A DNA stretch of 44,175 bases from Candidatus Melainabacteria bacterium (GTDB lineage Bacteria; Cyanobacteriota; Vampirovibrionia; Obscuribacterales; Obscuribacteraceae): positions 1-44,175 of the forward strand of contig JADZFV010000474.1 of the NCBI GenBank assembly GCA_020854255.1, read 5' to 3'. The notes beneath the pieces were generated by a model. That model was not told the origin of the DNA and did no database searches. It saw only the letters and a list, made by a program, of their open reading frames with translations. Positions 43,594 through 44,175 of this stretch are shown piece by piece. Position 1 is the stretch's first letter. Each line of letters opens with the position of its first letter. Both the position numbers and the translations under genes were made by a program.

Positions 43594-44055
43594 CTAGTGA
43601 TGCAATCCGACTCCGCCACCGTGCAATCTCGCCCAGTGCTCGAGCGGTCCGAAAACGGCGTGTGCTAGAAACCAGTCAAAGCCAAGTACTAATAACGTGA
43701 TCAATGCCACCAGGAAAAGCACACTCCAGGTTTCTTGCAAAACCTGACTTCTGCCCGGCCAGGTAATCTTGGTGAATTCGACCACAACGTCTTTCAAAAA
43801 TTGGCGAATGTCTTTGAGCGACTCGCCAAGCTCTATTTCCGTGTCGTCGATCGCGGCTTTGGGTTTGGGTTTGCCGTCTTTTCCCTTGGATTTATCGCTT
43901 TTGCCTTTCTGGGGCGCGTCGTCCTTCTTATTTTTAGGCGCTTCATCCTTTGCTTTTGCATCGGCTGCGTTTTGCCCTGATGATTCTTGCGAGTCATCGC
44001 CCTCCGTCAACTTGGTTGACGGGGTTGCGCCCTTATTTTTTTTCTCTGTAGACAT
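43594..44055 (-). CDS. secE: SecE subunit of the protein translocase, with long charged N-terminus
   Basis: 153 residues from the ATG at 44055; the frame continues through the tRNA gene, so the longer start is excluded. SecE is the essential small partner of SecY. The conserved core is at the C-terminus: DVVVEFTKITWPGRSQVLQ (amphipathic helix and hinge) then one membrane helix (about 108-128, WSVLFLVALITLLVLGFDWF). About 80 N-terminal residues are Lys/Asp/Glu-rich low complexity; typical single-helix SecE has 60-70 residues in all. No clear ribosome site precedes the ATG. Confidence 0.93.
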   Translation of the reverse strand: MSTEKKNKGATPSTKLTEGDDSQESSGQNAADAKAKDEAPKNKKDDAPQKGKSDKSKGKDGKPKPKAAIDDTEIELGESLKDIRQFLKDVVVEFTKITWPGRSQVLQETWSVLFLVALITLLVLGFDWFLAHAVFGPLEHWARLHGGGVGLHH

Positions 44056-44102
44056 CAATATGTTTGGACATCCGAAGTTGCGGTCGACTCGCCTGAAAAA
44101 TT

Positions 44103-44173
44103 CGCGCCTCCAAGGAATCGAACCCTGACCGATGGTTTTGGAGACCACTGTTCTACCGTTGAACTAGAGGCGC
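44103..44173 (-). tRNA. trnW: tRNA-Trp (anticodon CCA)
   Basis: 71 bases. Acceptor stem GCGCCTC/GAGGCGC, D arm GTTC/GAAC, anticodon stem GTGGT/ACCAT with loop CTCCAAA (anticodon CCA), four-base variable loop, T arm CAGGG/CCTTG with loop TTCGATT, discriminator G as usual for tRNA-Trp. The CCA end is not encoded (G is followed by AA). Position directly before secE is the common bacterial arrangement. Confidence 0.97.
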
Positions 44174-44175
44174 AT

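Overview
The window (44,175 bases) looks like a chromosomal stretch of a free-living Gram-negative-type bacterium. My best guess, by inference only, is a non-photosynthetic relative of the Cyanobacteria (Vampirovibrionia/Melainabacteria, Obscuribacter-like). The reasons are a phasin-like protein, a futalosine-pathway menaquinone enzyme, many large glycine- and TPR-rich proteins of unknown role, and secreted proteins resembling type II pseudopilin heads. Housekeeping genes (polA, pyrG, purA, holB, rplK, rplA, nusG, secE, gatC) are intact and there is no phage, IS or CRISPR signal, so this is core chromosome rather than an island. Several starts are GTG or TTG with good Shine-Dalgarno sequences.

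Bases 1-5350 (all minus strand) hold a possible alpha-glucan block: a very large beta-amylase (GH14) with an unexplained N-terminal half and its own terminator, then a TetR regulator with a near-consensus promoter and operator, then a secreted fasciclin-domain protein coupled to a sugar transporter of the SLC45/sucrose type that runs off the left edge.

Bases 5500-9900 hold a two-gene module of unknown function (DUF6745-type protein plus a small histidine-pair protein), then a secreted M23-type peptidase and a CorA magnesium transporter. Bases 9900-14000 hold a DUF1444-like protein, two tandem paralogues each built from two copies of a pseudopilin-like domain, and a small hypothetical gene behind a perfect 18-base direct repeat. 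pyrG and gatC follow, then a 436-base gap with a perfect 34-bp palindrome, a CaCA cation exchanger, an AI-2E-family permease with a 3-hydroxyacyl-CoA dehydrogenase, and an amino-acid permease overlapping an alcohol dehydrogenase.

Bases 23300-35650 hold a TPR membrane protein, a protein joining a PH-like and a Clp-N-like region, polA, a secreted PafA-type phosphatase homologue that appears to have lost its active site, a phasin-like protein, a very large TadG-like membrane protein and a secreted TPR protein. Bases 35800-44175 hold purA (near-consensus promoter), holB, a DnaJ-type chaperone, mqnC, an orphan TadE-like pilus protein, and the conserved tRNA-Trp - secE - nusG - rplK - rplA cluster, which ends in a strong terminator after rplA instead of continuing into rplJL-rpoBC.

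A family of short GC-rich palindromes (core GGGCGACGC/GCGTCGCCC, often preceded by TTGTAG) is scattered through the gaps. The strongest leads are the pseudo-phosphatase, the DUF6745 module, the palindromic repeats, the fused beta-amylase and the PH/Clp-N protein.
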